From positions 1 through 26,242 of the forward strand of contig JAJRSY010000322.1 in assembly GCA_024278565.1 (NCBI GenBank): 26,242 nt of DNA, given 5' to 3'. Positions 8,841 through 15,436 of this stretch are shown here, piece after piece. A model generated the notes under the pieces. It had not been told where the DNA came from and made no database searches. It saw only the letters and a program-made list of their open reading frames with translations. Both the position numbers and the translations under genes were made by a program. This DNA is from Bacteroidota bacterium. GTDB lineage: Bacteria; Bacteroidota; Bacteroidia; Flavobacteriales; Flavobacteriaceae. Position 1 is the stretch's first letter. Every line of letters begins with the position of its first letter.

Positions 8841-9299
8841 TTGATTGTCTATGTATTTTTTTATAATTTAACAAATACCACAAAAACTTGTAACTGTTCA
8901 GCCGTTTTTAAAAAAATAGAGAATAAATGTTTTTTTTTGTAAAACACACTCCAAACCCCTCTCAAGAGGGGAATATTGGTATTTGTTCTCTATTTTTTCC
9001 CCCACGGTGTTCTAATTTTAATATCCATTTACCATCACCGCCCCCCTATGGGAGTAGCCTTAAAAGCCACCTTCTAAGAGGGTGGGTTTTTATTTAGGCA
9101 TCCCCCGTTTTTTTCAAAATTTACAGTTATCGAACAAAATTACAGTCATTAAAACCTTGATTATAAGTGACTTAATGTTTTTGGACGTTTCAAAAAAGTC
9201 TTCCGATTTTAAAATCTATGGAAACATCAATAAAATTGGTGCTTTACAAGTTCTAGCATATAATTTTCGGGGGATGGGCTAATCAAATATAAATGAAAC
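8841..9299. other. Intergenic stretch between receptor and permease, with hairpins
   Basis: No convincing gene is seen in these 459 bases. There are two hairpins. One is at 8956-8971 with arms CCCCTC/GAGGGG. The other is at 9067-9085 with arms of about eight bases, followed on the plus strand by GTTTTTATTT. A perfect TATATTTG box on the minus strand lies at 9291-9284, just after the receptor stop, without a matching -33 element. The stretch 8940-9090 has C-rich blocks like those seen again at 17253-17280, suggesting short dispersed intergenic repeats. The permease, invertase and kinase genes may have their own promoter here or be reached by readthrough from the receptor gene. Confidence 0.4.
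9067..9091 (+). terminator. Hairpin with T-tract
   Basis: The stem pairs CCACCTTCT with AGAGGGTGG with one G-T wobble and a very short loop, so only seven or eight pairs can form, followed by five T on the plus strand. It has the form of an intrinsic terminator on the plus strand. On the minus strand, the direction of the receptor gene, the stem is followed only by TTTT, so it may be weak there. No plus-strand gene ends here, so its role is unclear. Confidence 0.35.
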
Positions 9300-11921
9300 T
9301 TAAAAACCATATGAAACAGTCAAAGAAATTGATCTTCCGGGCAATGGTCTTGCTCTAACGATATTTGTTGCACCTTCAGTAATACTTCCTTCTTCTGATT
9401 CAGTAATGCCCAAAGAATCAAAAAGGTTATTTGCAGCTAAATTTATTGCTAATCCTTCGGTAATACCAACATTTACAAAGGCATTGAACATTACAAAACC
9501 GGGCATTACAAGTTCATTGTTATCTTGAGCAAATGCTTTTGTTTGTCCAATAAAACTCAATCCTATGTTATTTTTCAGGTCTGTTCCAAAACTGTATGCA
9601 GGAATAATGTTATAAATGAAATCAGGTTGCCTTCTAGCGGTATTCCCATCATTATCGCCAGAAGCGATCTCAGCATTTGTGTAGGTTATAGCACCTCTTA
9701 AATCAAAATTATTAAACCTGAGAGACCCTTCTAATTCAACCCCTAAAGAACTATAGTCATTTTCAATGATTGAATTTGAAGTTGCTTCAAAACCTCCTTC
9801 TTCTGTTGTTTCTGCATAAAATGCGGTAACATACAATGCTCCGTTATCGAATCTTCTTTTATATCCCAATTCTGCCTGATCGATAAAATCTTTTGCATTG
9901 ATTCTATCTCCATCTAAATAATTTAAATCAGAGAAAAGGATTCTATCTGCTTTAGCTGAAGCACCTCGACTATAGCGCCCAAAAACCGATTGATTATCCA
10001 CAAATTTATAATTAAGACCTAAAGTATAGGATATATAATCATAGTCATAATCAACTGGAGTTGCATTTGCATTGTCAATAGCGGAAACATTACTTTCGGG
10101 CACTGATATTTGTCCATCGTTATTGATGTCAAAAACAGTTTGTACTGCCCCTGCAAAAGACCCATCGACTTTGCCTCTGTCATAACGCAAACCTGCATCA
10201 ACAGTAAATTTATCTGAGGCTTCAATTGATATATTCATATAAGGTGCAGAAACATTATATTGTGTGTCGTAATTTCTTTGACAGCAATTTCCCCAAAATG
10301 GCACCCCGTAAGCATATAATCCATTTTCGCTTAAAGGCTCTCCTAAATCATTAGTGACATTGATCAAACGGGCATTGTCATCAGACACTTCCTGTAGGTA
10401 TGAATTCCATAACCATGACATTGAAATGTTCTGTGTTGATTTAAAATACCCTACAGTTACATCAACGGCCTCAAAACGTTTAGAAATTCTAAAATCGTTC
10501 ATGAAATTATTGAAGTTGTTCAATTCTGTATCGAACATGTGTATTCTTGACACTAAACTATTGCCGTTTACAGCACCACCATCATTAGCATAAGCTAACG
10601 TTGACCCTGCCCCAAAAGAATCGGCAATTTCTGTAGCGGTTGCAACTTGTGCAGGAAATGGAGCTAAAAACCGCCCATTGTTAATAGTAAATCGGCCGTT
10701 GTTTTTTATTTTCCAACCACCTTCTAGGTCAAATAAGATTTCAGCACCAATTGATTTTGAATTTGGGTTCATACCGTCAGCTATATTGGAACGCCTTAAC
10801 TCTCCATCAGGACCTAAGCCAACGTTTTGTGATAAAAAAGGTGTTTGCAATGCACCTTGGGTAGCATCAAAATTAGGAGCATTGCTCCAATCAGGATTGC
10901 TGTTTGTACCTGTTACTTTGATGGGCATTGGCATATATGCTGCAGCTCTATCGTTTAAAAACTTGGTATACAACCTTATGTAGCCTTTTTCGAATTCTTT
11001 GGTAAGGTTAAATTTTATTTGCCCACCGTTATTTGCGGTAAACCCTGTATTTCTAACACCTTCACCTGCTCTGTAAAAACCGCCTATATGAAAATACAAA
11101 TTATCCCCAATAGGACCGCCATAATCAAAATCCGTTCTAAATGACTCATAATCGAGACCAAACGTAGTACTTATTGAACCACTTTCCCTTTTTCCCGTTT
11201 TACTGATAATATTGATGATGCCTCCAGGTGCATTTGACGAAAGCGTAGAGGCAGAACCACCCCTAATCGCTTCGATTCTTGCTACATTGGCGTCAAACCT
11301 CATAAAAATATCCGATGTTGCAAAGGAAATGTCTCCGTAGAGAAGCACTGGTAGCCCATCTTCTTGCAGTTGTACATATTTAGAACCTCCTGAAGAAATT
11401 GGAACACCACGCACGGCAATATTTGCATTTCCTTCACCACCTGATGATTCTGAGCGAATACCGGGTATTGTTCTAAAGATCTCAGCAGTTGATCTAGGTG
11501 CAGATTGCATGATTTTTTCGGGCTGCAATGAGGTTACAGAAACACTAGATTCAATTTTTGATCTAGGGTTGATAACACCGGTAATAATAATGCCGTCTAA
11601 TGCTTCTACGTCTTCTCCCATAGTTATATTTACTGTAATATCACTTCCGCTAACAATTACTTCTTTAGAAAAACCCTTGTATCCTATAAATGATGCGCTT
11701 AAAATATAAGTACCATCATTTATATTAGAAATTTCATAGTTGCCGTCAAAATCGGTAACTGCTCCTTTATCAGTCTCTTTAAGAATAATATTTACGCCGG
11801 GTAATGCTCCGTATGAGTCTTTAACGATACCCTTAATACTTGATTGAGCTAAAATTGAAGCGCTTAAAGTAAAAAAGAAGATTAAAGAAAAAATGGTTTT
11901 TAATCTAGTTAGATTTTTCAT
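9300..11921 (-). CDS. TonB-dependent receptor, probable sucrose importer
   Basis: An 873-residue outer-membrane receptor. A signal peptide (MKNLTRLKTIFSLIFFFTLS, cleavage after ILA) is followed by a carboxypeptidase-regulatory-like domain (residues about 27-105: IKGIVKDSYGALPGVNIILK and FDGNYEISNI). Next comes the plug (about 120-240: ITGVINPRSKIE, RTIPGIRSE, NIAVRGVPI, IRGGSASTLSSNAPGGIINI) and then a 22-strand-type barrel ending in the aromatic residue of SYGF. There is no SusD-like partner gene, unlike classical Sus systems, so it resembles single-receptor sucrose uptake such as SuxA of Xanthomonas. A loop at residues 598-609 reads DINNDGQISVPE, a perfect EF-hand-type calcium loop. Twin palindromic operators lie 86-122 bases upstream. 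Sucrose as ligand is inferred from the neighbouring genes. Confidence 0.88.
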   Translation of the reverse strand: MKNLTRLKTIFSLIFFFTLSASILAQSSIKGIVKDSYGALPGVNIILKETDKGAVTDFDGNYEISNINDGTYILSASFIGYKGFSKEVIVSGSDITVNITMGEDVEALDGIIITGVINPRSKIESSVSVTSLQPEKIMQSAPRSTAEIFRTIPGIRSESSGGEGNANIAVRGVPISSGGSKYVQLQEDGLPVLLYGDISFATSDIFMRFDANVARIEAIRGGSASTLSSNAPGGIINIISKTGKRESGSISTTFGLDYESFRTDFDYGGPIGDNLYFHIGGFYRAGEGVRNTGFTANNGGQIKFNLTKEFEKGYIRLYTKFLNDRAAAYMPMPIKVTGTNSNPDWSNAPNFDATQGALQTPFLSQNVGLGPDGELRRSNIADGMNPNSKSIGAEILFDLEGGWKIKNNGRFTINNGRFLAPFPAQVATATEIADSFGAGSTLAYANDGGAVNGNSLVSRIHMFDTELNNFNNFMNDFRISKRFEAVDVTVGYFKSTQNISMSWLWNSYLQEVSDDNARLINVTNDLGEPLSENGLYAYGVPFWGNCCQRNYDTQYNVSAPYMNISIEASDKFTVDAGLRYDRGKVDGSFAGAVQTVFDINNDGQISVPESNVSAIDNANATPVDYDYDYISYTLGLNYKFVDNQSVFGRYSRGASAKADRILFSDLNYLDGDRINAKDFIDQAELGYKRRFDNGALYVTAFYAETTEEGGFEATSNSIIENDYSSLGVELEGSLRFNNFDLRGAITYTNAEIASGDNDGNTARRQPDFIYNIIPAYSFGTDLKNNIGLSFIGQTKAFAQDNNELVMPGFVMFNAFVNVGITEGLAINLAANNLFDSLGITESEEGSITEGATNIVRARPLPGRSISLTVSYGF

Positions 11922-11965
11922 TGTACAAATTGTTTAATTATATTTTGAGTTAAAAAAATAATATC

Positions 11966-11973
11966 GAAATGTA
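11966..11973 (-). promoter_or_regulatory. Candidate -7 box for the receptor gene
   Basis: The minus strand reads TACATTTC, one base off the Bacteroidota -7 consensus TAnnTTTG, about 45 bases before the receptor ATG. A TTTA, similar to the -33 TTTG, begins 20 bases further upstream. The twin palindromes start about 34 bases upstream of the box, so a bound regulator would sit at or just behind the -33 region. The match is imperfect. Confidence 0.3.
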
Positions 11974-12006
11974 CACTTTTACTATAGATTAAATTTAAAT
12001 TTCTAT

Positions 12007-12024
12007 ATCGAAAACGTTTTCGAT
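12007..12024. promoter_or_regulatory. LacI-type operator 1
   Basis: A perfect 18-base palindrome, ATCGAAAACGTTTTCGAT. LacI-family regulators bind palindromes with a central CG pair such as this. It lies between the receptor gene and the lacI-type gene, and its 14-base core (CGAAAACGTTTTCG) recurs at 12030-12043 with centres exactly 21 bases apart, two helical turns. It is probably the target of the regulator at 12561-13577 controlling the receptor operon. Confidence 0.8.
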
Positions 12025-12029
12025 TTTGC

Positions 12030-12043
12030 CGAAAACGTTTTCG
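12030..12043. promoter_or_regulatory. LacI-type operator 2
   Basis: A second copy of CGAAAACGTTTTCG, identical in its 14 bases to the core of the first operator. Two sites on the same helix face suggest cooperative binding of two dimers. No third copy was found in the window, including upstream of the permease and the lacI-type gene. Confidence 0.78.
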
Positions 12044-12100
12044 TAAATTAATAATATCGTACATTGTTCGTAACTACTCAGGTTATAATTTATTAACTCA

Positions 12101-12443
12101 CCCGTCCTTCTTGCCGTAGCGTTTTTTGTACTTCTTTGAGGAGTTCCGCAAATGCAGGTAGGGGGGCATTGGTGGTTTTCCAGTTTATCCCTTACATATC
12201 CGCCTGGCCGGACGGGCAGGTTTTCGCATCCCGGGGGCAAAACGTTTCTTGGGGTGGCCCTCCTTTTTGCGCCCATCGACCAACATCCCGGCATACTTGG
12301 CACGGTATCCCCCGAGGGGGCGAATTGCACTTTAGCTCCCGATACAGGGTAGGTACGCGGACTCCCATGGCCTCGGCGACCTATTTCTTTTTGTGCCCCT
12401 GTCGGGGCGTACACTCGATCGTGTACCTTTGTTCAAAGTTCAT
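12101..12443 (-). pseudogene. Decayed N-terminal part of an IS30-family transposase
   Basis: On the minus strand an ATG at 12443 begins MNFEQRYTIEC, followed after a stop by VAEAMGVRVPTLYRELKCNS and PPRG. This is the helix-turn-helix and ReL(K/R)rNs.prGyr pattern of IS30 transposases. Frameshifts then move the reading to AKYAGMLVDGRKKEGHPKKRF-like sequence, to YVRDKLENHQ, and finally to YLHLRNSSKKYKKRYGKKDG, which matches the KHLR.k.KkYkkR region. After this the homology stops at about 12101, so the catalytic DDE half is absent. A palindromic repeat (12200-12220) interrupts it. The relic is GC-richer than its neighbours and lies between the operators and the lacI-type gene. Open frames here on the plus strand are shadows of the relic. 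Confidence 0.75.
12200..12220. repeat. Palindromic repeat inside the IS30 relic
   Basis: Read on the minus strand, these 21 bases begin CCTGCCCGTCCGG and end CCAGGCGG. It is a close variant of the repeat at 20088-20108 in fadB (CCTGCCTGTCCGG then CAGGCAGG). One frame gives NLPVRPGG, against NLPAGQAG in fadB. It separates two segments of transposase homology that should be adjacent, so it was probably inserted into the transposase. Confidence 0.65.
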
Positions 12444-12560
12444 TTGTTTGTATCTCATAAAGCAAATATTTGAATTTCCCGGGAAATTTTCCCTGTGGGG
12501 AACCTCCCCCCCCTTCAAATACTTGCACTAGTAATTGAATCTAAGTAATTTTAAATCAAT

Positions 12561-13577
12561 ATGAGAGAAGTTACATTAAAACATATAGCTGAAATTTTAG
12601 AAATTTCAGTGGCTACCGTTTCTAAGGCACTTAAAGATTACCCTGATGTTAGTGCAAAAACAAAAAAGCGCGTTAAAGAACTGGCAGAAACGTTAAATTA
12701 TAAACCAAACAGTTTTGCGGTTAATTTTAGGACTAGGGAATCAAAAACCATTGGCTTGATTATACCTGAAGTAGTTCATCATTTTTTCTCTAATGTTATT
12801 AAAGGAATTATAGCACAAGCTGAAAAAAAAGGATATTTGGTTATTATTTTGCAATCAAATGAATCTTATCAATTAGAAAAAAAACAGTTAGGCCTATTGG
12901 TAAGTAAACGGGTTGATGGTGTATTAATGTCTTTGTCAAATGACACAGTAGATTATAAACATATTAATAATGTATTAGATAGAGATATTCCGTTGGTTTT
13001 GTTTGATAAGACGGCAAAATTAATCAACTGTTCTAAGGTAATAATTGACGATAGAAAAGCCGCATTTATTGCTACAGAACATCTTATAAGATCAGGATGT
13101 AAACATATTGCTCATTTTAGAGGTCCTTTGTTGCCTTTGAACTCAATAGATCGGTTTTTAGGATATAAAAAAGCACTGGAAACATATGACATAAAATATG
13201 ATCCATCATTAGTATATACTTGTAATGAGGTTACTTTTGAGGAAGGATATAATTTTACTCAAGAGCTTATCAATACACAAAAAAGAGTTGATGGTTTATT
13301 TGCTGTAAGTGATTTGGTGGCAATAGGCGCGATAGCAAAATTAAATGAATTAAAAATTAAAATACCAGAGCAAATTTCTGTAATTGGATTTAGCGATTGG
13401 CTTATGTCATCTGCAATTACACCATCATTAACAACCATAGGCCAACCAGGATATCTAATGGGTAAAAAAGCATTTAAACGATTATTTGTAGAGATGGCTA
13501 AAATTAGAAAAAAACAACCTTTTAAATATAAAACCATTGAATTGCCAACTTCTCTGATTGTAAGAAATTCAACTTGA
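12561..13577 (+). CDS. LacI-family transcriptional regulator of sucrose genes
   Basis: A 338-residue regulator. The N-terminal helix-turn-helix is VTLKHIAEILEISVATVSKA, followed by LKDYPDVSAKTKKRV and the hinge region LNYKPNSFAVNFRTRES. The periplasmic-binding-like effector domain starts at KTIGLIIPE and ends in a typical TSLIVRNST tail, so the protein is full length. It probably represses the receptor/permease/invertase/kinase genes until a sugar or sugar phosphate binds, using the two CGAAAACGTTTTCG sites. It is divergent from the receptor gene but over 500 bases from those sites, with the IS30 relic in between. The gene is strongly AT-rich, like the kinase and invertase. The effector is unknown. 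Confidence 0.9.
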   Translation: MREVTLKHIAEILEISVATVSKALKDYPDVSAKTKKRVKELAETLNYKPNSFAVNFRTRESKTIGLIIPEVVHHFFSNVIKGIIAQAEKKGYLVIILQSNESYQLEKKQLGLLVSKRVDGVLMSLSNDTVDYKHINNVLDRDIPLVLFDKTAKLINCSKVIIDDRKAAFIATEHLIRSGCKHIAHFRGPLLPLNSIDRFLGYKKALETYDIKYDPSLVYTCNEVTFEEGYNFTQELINTQKRVDGLFAVSDLVAIGAIAKLNELKIKIPEQISVIGFSDWLMSSAITPSLTTIGQPGYLMGKKAFKRLFVEMAKIRKKQPFKYKTIELPTSLIVRNST

Positions 13578-13635
13578 ATAAACAATATGGATCTATTTTA
13601 AAAACTCAATATTTCGTTTTAATCCGGAAAACTTA

Positions 13636-13853
13636 GCCAAAGACCCCAAATTCGCGCAGACCGTAAAAGCAATCGATAAGGAATTGGATAATACAGTAAC
13701 CATTTAGGTCTTTTTAGTGAAGATATTGATTTTAAGACAAAAAGACTATTGGGAAATTTTCCTCAGACCTATTCGCATCTGGCCTTGATAGAATGTGCTA
13801 TCAACTTTTCAAAACAGGAGAGCGAAGAGAAGGTTTTGGAAACTATGCGGTAG
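13636..13853 (+). pseudogene. Frameshifted 3' fragment of a second GH15 copy
   Basis: This stretch aligns with the end of the intact GH15 gene. Bases 13636-13692 match 4454-4510 at roughly 80% identity by eye (AKDPKFAQTVKAIDKEL). A deletion of about 148 bases follows, and then 13693-13853 match 4659-4822 (SNHLGLFSEDIDFKTKRLLG, then NFPQTYSHLALIECA), ending in TAG. The deletion shifts the frame, so a ribosome reading the first part would stop at once. About 100 bases from 13695 differ from the intact gene at only three or four positions, while both flanks are more diverged. No start is present. Confidence 0.88.
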
Positions 13854-13900
13854 ATCAACAATGAAATTCAATCGACCATATTTTTTATAATAAGACCGTT

Positions 13901-15334
13901 TTAGAACACACAACCTTGACCTATGCTCTTTGCTTTCACTAACAACTGCATAAGATGTTCAACAGTCGTAAACGGATTCATAACGGTCGTACGTAAATAA
14001 TATCTCCCCCTTAGTTTGGTCTGCACAATATAGAATTCACCTTCCTCCAAGAGTAGTTTTCTGATTTTCAAGTTGATTTTGTTTAATGAAGATGTGCTCA
14101 TGCTGGTATCTATATATCTAAAACAAACAATGTTCGACATGGGCTTAACGGCCAGTTCGAACTGTGGGTCATTTTTGATTATTTCCTCAAATTGATGCCC
14201 TAGATCATAAAGTGTGGTCACGTATTCGTCGAAAACACCTTCTCCGTAGGTTTTTAGCATGGTGAACCAATGAATGCCCATCATGGTTTTGGTGCATTCA
14301 AAAGTACGTTTTGCCAAGTTGTACCAATCTTCACCATCAGATCGTTCCAACAGATAATCTGCTTTTTGGTTAAAAGTCGCGTGTGAATTGTTTCCATCTT
14401 TAAAGAGTAGGGCAGTAGTGATCGTTGGCATCATCATCATTTTATGACCGTCGATGACTACTGAGTCCGCTTTCTCGATTCCTTTGACCGTATACCTGTA
14501 TTTCGGGGAGAAAATGGCAGCTCCCCCATGGGCGCCATCTACATGAAACCAGAGGTCGTGTTTTTTGCTAAAATGGGAAATAGCTTCAAGATCATCATAG
14601 ATGCCCGTTGCCGTTGACGGTGCGCTTCCTACAATCGCGAACACATTGATCCCTTTTTTGGTGGCTTTTTCCATTTGTTCCTCCAAAAGGGAAGTGTTCA
14701 TTGCGAAGTTTTTGGTTACGGGAACCTTGATAATGCCCTGTTCGCCCAGTCCCATTATTTTTGCCGCTCGGGCCACACAATAATGAGCCTCTTCACTGAC
14801 CATGATCCCCAAGGCATCGTTGTGGCCATTGTTCCATATATCATCCTTTAGTTTTGCCTTGCGTGCCGAGAGCAATGCGGTAAGGTTGGCCAAGGTACCC
14901 CCTGAGGTCAAAAAACCTCTGGAATTGGTTGTGTAGCCCACTTTTTCGCAGAGTATTTCGGTGACTACCCGCTCTATGGCCGATGGTGCCATGCCCATTT
15001 CATATACTGCCATTCCGTTGTTCATCAGTGAACTGATCATACCTGACAATGCGGTAATGGGTGCTGTTGGTGCGACCTGATGCCCCATGTACTTTGGGTG
15101 GTGGACATGTACGGTACGCTTTAGAATTTCAGGAAACAGGTTGGCTTCCTTGCCATTTTTCAGAAAGTATTTCCAGTATTCATACTCGTTTTCCGGAGGG
15201 TTCCAGTCGATGACCTTGGCTGATTTTTCATTGATGGATCGATCTAAATGATCAGCCAGTTGATCAATAAGTCGATGGCCTCGTTTTCTAAAGTTCTCTG
15301 ACGAATAGACCGCTATTAGTAGTTCTTTGTTCAT
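13901..15334 (-). CDS. Group II PLP-dependent decarboxylase
   Basis: A 477-residue fold-type I decarboxylase of the aromatic-amino-acid/glutamate/diaminobutyrate group. The active-site lysine is Lys298 in VVIDGHKMMMM. The cofactor-binding aspartate lies in FHVDGAHGGAAIF, and TSGGTLANLTALLSARKAKL binds the phosphate. It opens with NKELLIAVYSSENFRKRGH and MGHQVAPTAPITALSGMISS follows, typical of flavobacterial members. Length is normal for the group. The product would be an amine from an L-amino acid; which one cannot be read from the sequence. It is convergent with the GH15 remnant and is separated from the fad operon by a strong terminator. A broken, more AT-rich copy of its 3' end lies at 4874-5090. 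Confidence 0.87.
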   Translation of the reverse strand: MNKELLIAVYSSENFRKRGHRLIDQLADHLDRSINEKSAKVIDWNPPENEYEYWKYFLKNGKEANLFPEILKRTVHVHHPKYMGHQVAPTAPITALSGMISSLMNNGMAVYEMGMAPSAIERVVTEILCEKVGYTTNSRGFLTSGGTLANLTALLSARKAKLKDDIWNNGHNDALGIMVSEEAHYCVARAAKIMGLGEQGIIKVPVTKNFAMNTSLLEEQMEKATKKGINVFAIVGSAPSTATGIYDDLEAISHFSKKHDLWFHVDGAHGGAAIFSPKYRYTVKGIEKADSVVIDGHKMMMMPTITTALLFKDGNNSHATFNQKADYLLERSDGEDWYNLAKRTFECTKTMMGIHWFTMLKTYGEGVFDEYVTTLYDLGHQFEEIIKNDPQFELAVKPMSNIVCFRYIDTSMSTSSLNKINLKIRKLLLEEGEFYIVQTKLRGRYYLRTTVMNPFTTVEHLMQLLVKAKSIGQGCVF

Positions 15335-15370
15335 TCAATAAATGTATACTCTTATCACTTGGTTTACAAA

Positions 15371-15401
15371 TAAAAAACCGTCCACCAAATGGTGAACGGT
15401 T
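15371..15401 (-). terminator. Intrinsic terminator of the fad operon
   Basis: Read on the minus strand, AACCGTTCACC pairs through a four-base loop with GGTGGACGGTT (one mismatch), followed at once by TTTTTTATTTG. It lies 36 bases past the stop of the acyl-CoA dehydrogenase gene and before the decarboxylase gene, so it closes the beta-oxidation transcript. Confidence 0.88.
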
Positions 15402-15436
15402 CTCTCTTCTATCTCATATCAAAAACAGTCTCTTAG

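Noticed and set aside
9082..9282. Plus-strand frame of 66 codons between receptor and permease
   Set aside because: It has no recognisable domain, starts inside a hairpin/T-tract, and has AT-rich chance composition.
10019..10225. Minus-strand 68-codon frame inside the receptor gene
   Set aside because: It is a shifted-frame shadow of the receptor coding sequence.
12136..12531. Plus-strand open frames of 131 and 66 codons between the receptor and lacI-type genes
   Set aside because: They are antisense to the IS30 transposase relic and rich in Pro/Gly/Arg. The minus strand explains the sequence better.
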